The translations under genes were made by a program, and so were the position numbers. Shown here piece by piece: positions 15,001 through 15,286 of a stretch of 15,286 bases of DNA (positions are counted from its first letter, which is position 1; every line of letters starts with the position of its first letter). The stretch comes from Acholeplasmataceae bacterium UBA4853 (GTDB taxonomy: Bacteria > Bacillota_I > Bacilli_A > Acholeplasmatales > Acholeplasmataceae): NCBI GenBank assembly GCA_002399815.1, contig DHEJ01000042.1:1-15286 (forward strand), written 5' to 3'. The notes beneath the pieces were generated by a model. The model saw nothing but the letters and a program-made list of their open reading frames with translations, made no database searches and was not told where the DNA came from.

Positions 15001-15286
15001 GTGAAGTAGAAATTGGTGAAGTGTTTAATATCTTAAATGCTTTAGATGAAGTTCCATCCATGAGTATTACCGATTTAACATCAAACTTAACACCAGATTC
15101 ATTAACATTTAATAAGGTTAATGAGATTATTCAAGCGGGAGATTCAATAGTTATTCGTGCTTTAGTTTCAGATAGTTTATTTGAAATACCGATGATTACA
15201 AATCTAACTATACAAGATAGTGCTTACCATGAACACAATGGTAACCCAGTTAATGGATTAATCTCTTATCTTGAAATGCAAAATAT
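12042..15286 (+). CDS. Giant membrane protein: CvpA-like N-terminus plus long repetitive domain (3' end outside window)
   Basis: The frame is open for 1081 codons with no stop. ATG at 12042 follows a strong GGAGG (12030-12034) by seven bases. Residues 9-179 form about four or five membrane helices with features of the CvpA/colicin V production family: a first helix followed by GMKRG (32-36), a helical pair around 98-138, then LLGGVIGIARGAFSGF (150-165) leading into the last helix. The remaining 900 or more residues are acidic, predicted mostly helical, lack cysteine and carry diverged repeats whose elements are an SS-x-I/L helix start, (V/I)P-x-x-A and a GWIxxxEL-like helix. CvpA proteins normally have about 160-230 residues and no such extension. 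Location outside the membrane is an inference from hydrophobicity and lack of cysteine. I do not recognise the repeat domain and assign no function. Confidence 0.85.
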   Translation, partial: MNGFDVTQIPLYFLLFQVIVVGFFVLIHFFMGMKRGVVKTAWFFLGQVVLVVALLWSLGQIQTVDFINEAMVRQYSGLMSNFGFDLNQYMDQIVASGSLPLFLAIMDLSFKISMFIMFYTILRFIFQWIVFGIPWLFIKPAVKGLKKQRLLGGVIGIARGAFSGFIIIFPILILINTVVGQGVEIENSEYQELAVSISEANDYNFVGYINDAVKVGEEGLADFMFDMAFRSKVNGEEVIVWRAELEWIAEAAKLALPYVIGGEEFSTDITVEQLESYDGFFTSFAKSQLINSSLKPIIKLGLLVASDMEGFDFLTDEEIEDMITRIDDTSIDLVNDVNELYLAAIDLLTIQTVSEWEAAINTPSLIAGFNETNQDLFIGALSKMVSLDLLKLGDIALEIGMYNQTVMDNISWLDTPEEKVAMLDDIRNAISTYDGEFISTTLSEIVTILDTTFFDFPGIDLDNDSIVDVDLIEFIDNISDLTVILNKDTAYHAWFREVITEVSNLSVIDVFMGPIMDFGVAQLTNTEAMWTEEEMNLIRGIIETNFETSTDLQRELLWMADVYQTIGELGIASNLSDGDDPIDIIDSLLVTQNGQLLFKDAIDTFLDGQTISALTTQMSDVLIKKYLTEPLELVEPLNRALDLDSYNFNDEVSVVIDVLFGLYDEGLILSEIMAEDADMFQIMLPVLLDFVSLEANKDLLLSSNIMYAFIDSNLGSIEGFDVPSVAYEATGEYEGWIKKSELSAVFEIFGGLVTEIENQGLEISVLFSGGDMINTLFPVIKAYVADPVNRTLLLSSDILYSTLNQQMQDLDAIEVPSTALVNDALSDYNGWIVRTELEKLLEAIVVLDLSLPSGSEPFDLSGITGAKVNEVIGVESLIITRLLSSQIKDANIFDIPDAAFTTIQALDLRQEELEALGQLLEDLEIDLGAMTTGGGSGLLDDITVSKLTGIQYTGSFIMKGFITYGIKTGIGDPHSLAMDTNYPEILSEVEIGEVFNILNALDEVPSMSITDLTSNLTPDSLTFNKVNEIIQAGDSIVIRALVSDSLFEIPMITNLTIQDSAYHEHNGNPVNGLISYLEMQN
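14136..15286 (+). repeat. Diverged protein repeats in the CvpA-like giant
   Basis: Three units are clear: LLLSSN ... VPSVAY (Pro723) ... GWIKKSEL (735-742); LLLSSD ... VPSTAL (Pro816) ... GWIVRTEL (830-837); and RLLSSQ ... IPDAAF (Pro896) ... LRQEEL. A fourth, RALVSDSLFEIP (Pro1050) ... LISYLEM, is cut by the window end. Spacing between prolines is 93, 80 and 154 residues. Weaker copies occur upstream, for example SQLINSSL (287-294) and MWTEEEM (529-535). Repetition is at protein level only; the DNA copies have diverged. Confidence 0.6.

Noticed and set aside
1..15286. Mobile element, CRISPR array, tRNA or rRNA
   Set aside because: I found no transposase or integrase motifs, no regularly spaced identical DNA repeats, and no cloverleaf or rRNA-like stretches. 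The repeats seen are protein-level only.

Overview
The window is AT-rich DNA from a bacterium of the low-GC Gram-positive lineage, most likely a free-living Mollicutes-type organism (Acholeplasma- or Izemoplasma-like) or a close Bacillota relative. This is inferred from very AT-rich codon use, strong GGAGG-type ribosome sites, the TAA stop of all nine genes whose ends are visible, and very large secreted or membrane proteins. Tryptophan is encoded by TGG throughout and no in-frame TGA is read through, so the standard bacterial code applies and not the mycoplasma UGA=Trp code.

Layout. Positions 1-3965 hold the 3' part of a giant exported protein with InlB/Listeria-Bacteroides repeats, an Fn3-like segment and a predicted right-handed beta-helix. 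Two bases later comes a YwaF/TMEM164-type membrane protein (3968-4759). A 394-base gene-free stretch follows, with a -10 box, a large terminator-like hairpin, a perfect DnaA-box 9-mer and an 8-codon ORF behind a perfect Shine-Dalgarno. Next are an AlkZ/YcaQ-type winged-helix DNA glycosylase gene (5154-6284), a 69-residue unknown protein (6352-6561), and, convergent with it across a bidirectional terminator, a GNAT acetyltransferase (minus strand, 6632-7123). Divergent from that is a full-length two-domain chromate transporter (7293-8474). It converges on an RlmI-type rRNA methyltransferase (minus strand, 8540-9721), again with a shared bidirectional terminator. Divergent from the methyltransferase is a two-gene operon: a membrane-anchored c-di-GMP phosphodiesterase (EAL, with a degenerate GGDEF) and a small zinc-ribbon protein (9927-11824). 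After a terminator, a very large membrane protein starts at 12042 and runs open to the window end: an N-terminal CvpA-like membrane domain carrying more than 900 residues of a repetitive, cysteine-free, acidic region.

How it fits together. The centre is a series of single-gene housekeeping or stress units (DNA repair, acetyl transfer, anion efflux, rRNA methylation) separated by compact terminators and short promoters. It is flanked by two giant envelope proteins. The EAL protein is the only obvious signalling component. No mobile element, CRISPR array, tRNA or rRNA was recognised. The least ordinary parts are the CvpA-like giant, the InlB/beta-helix giant coupled to a YwaF-like gene, and the small-element-rich gap at 4760-5153.
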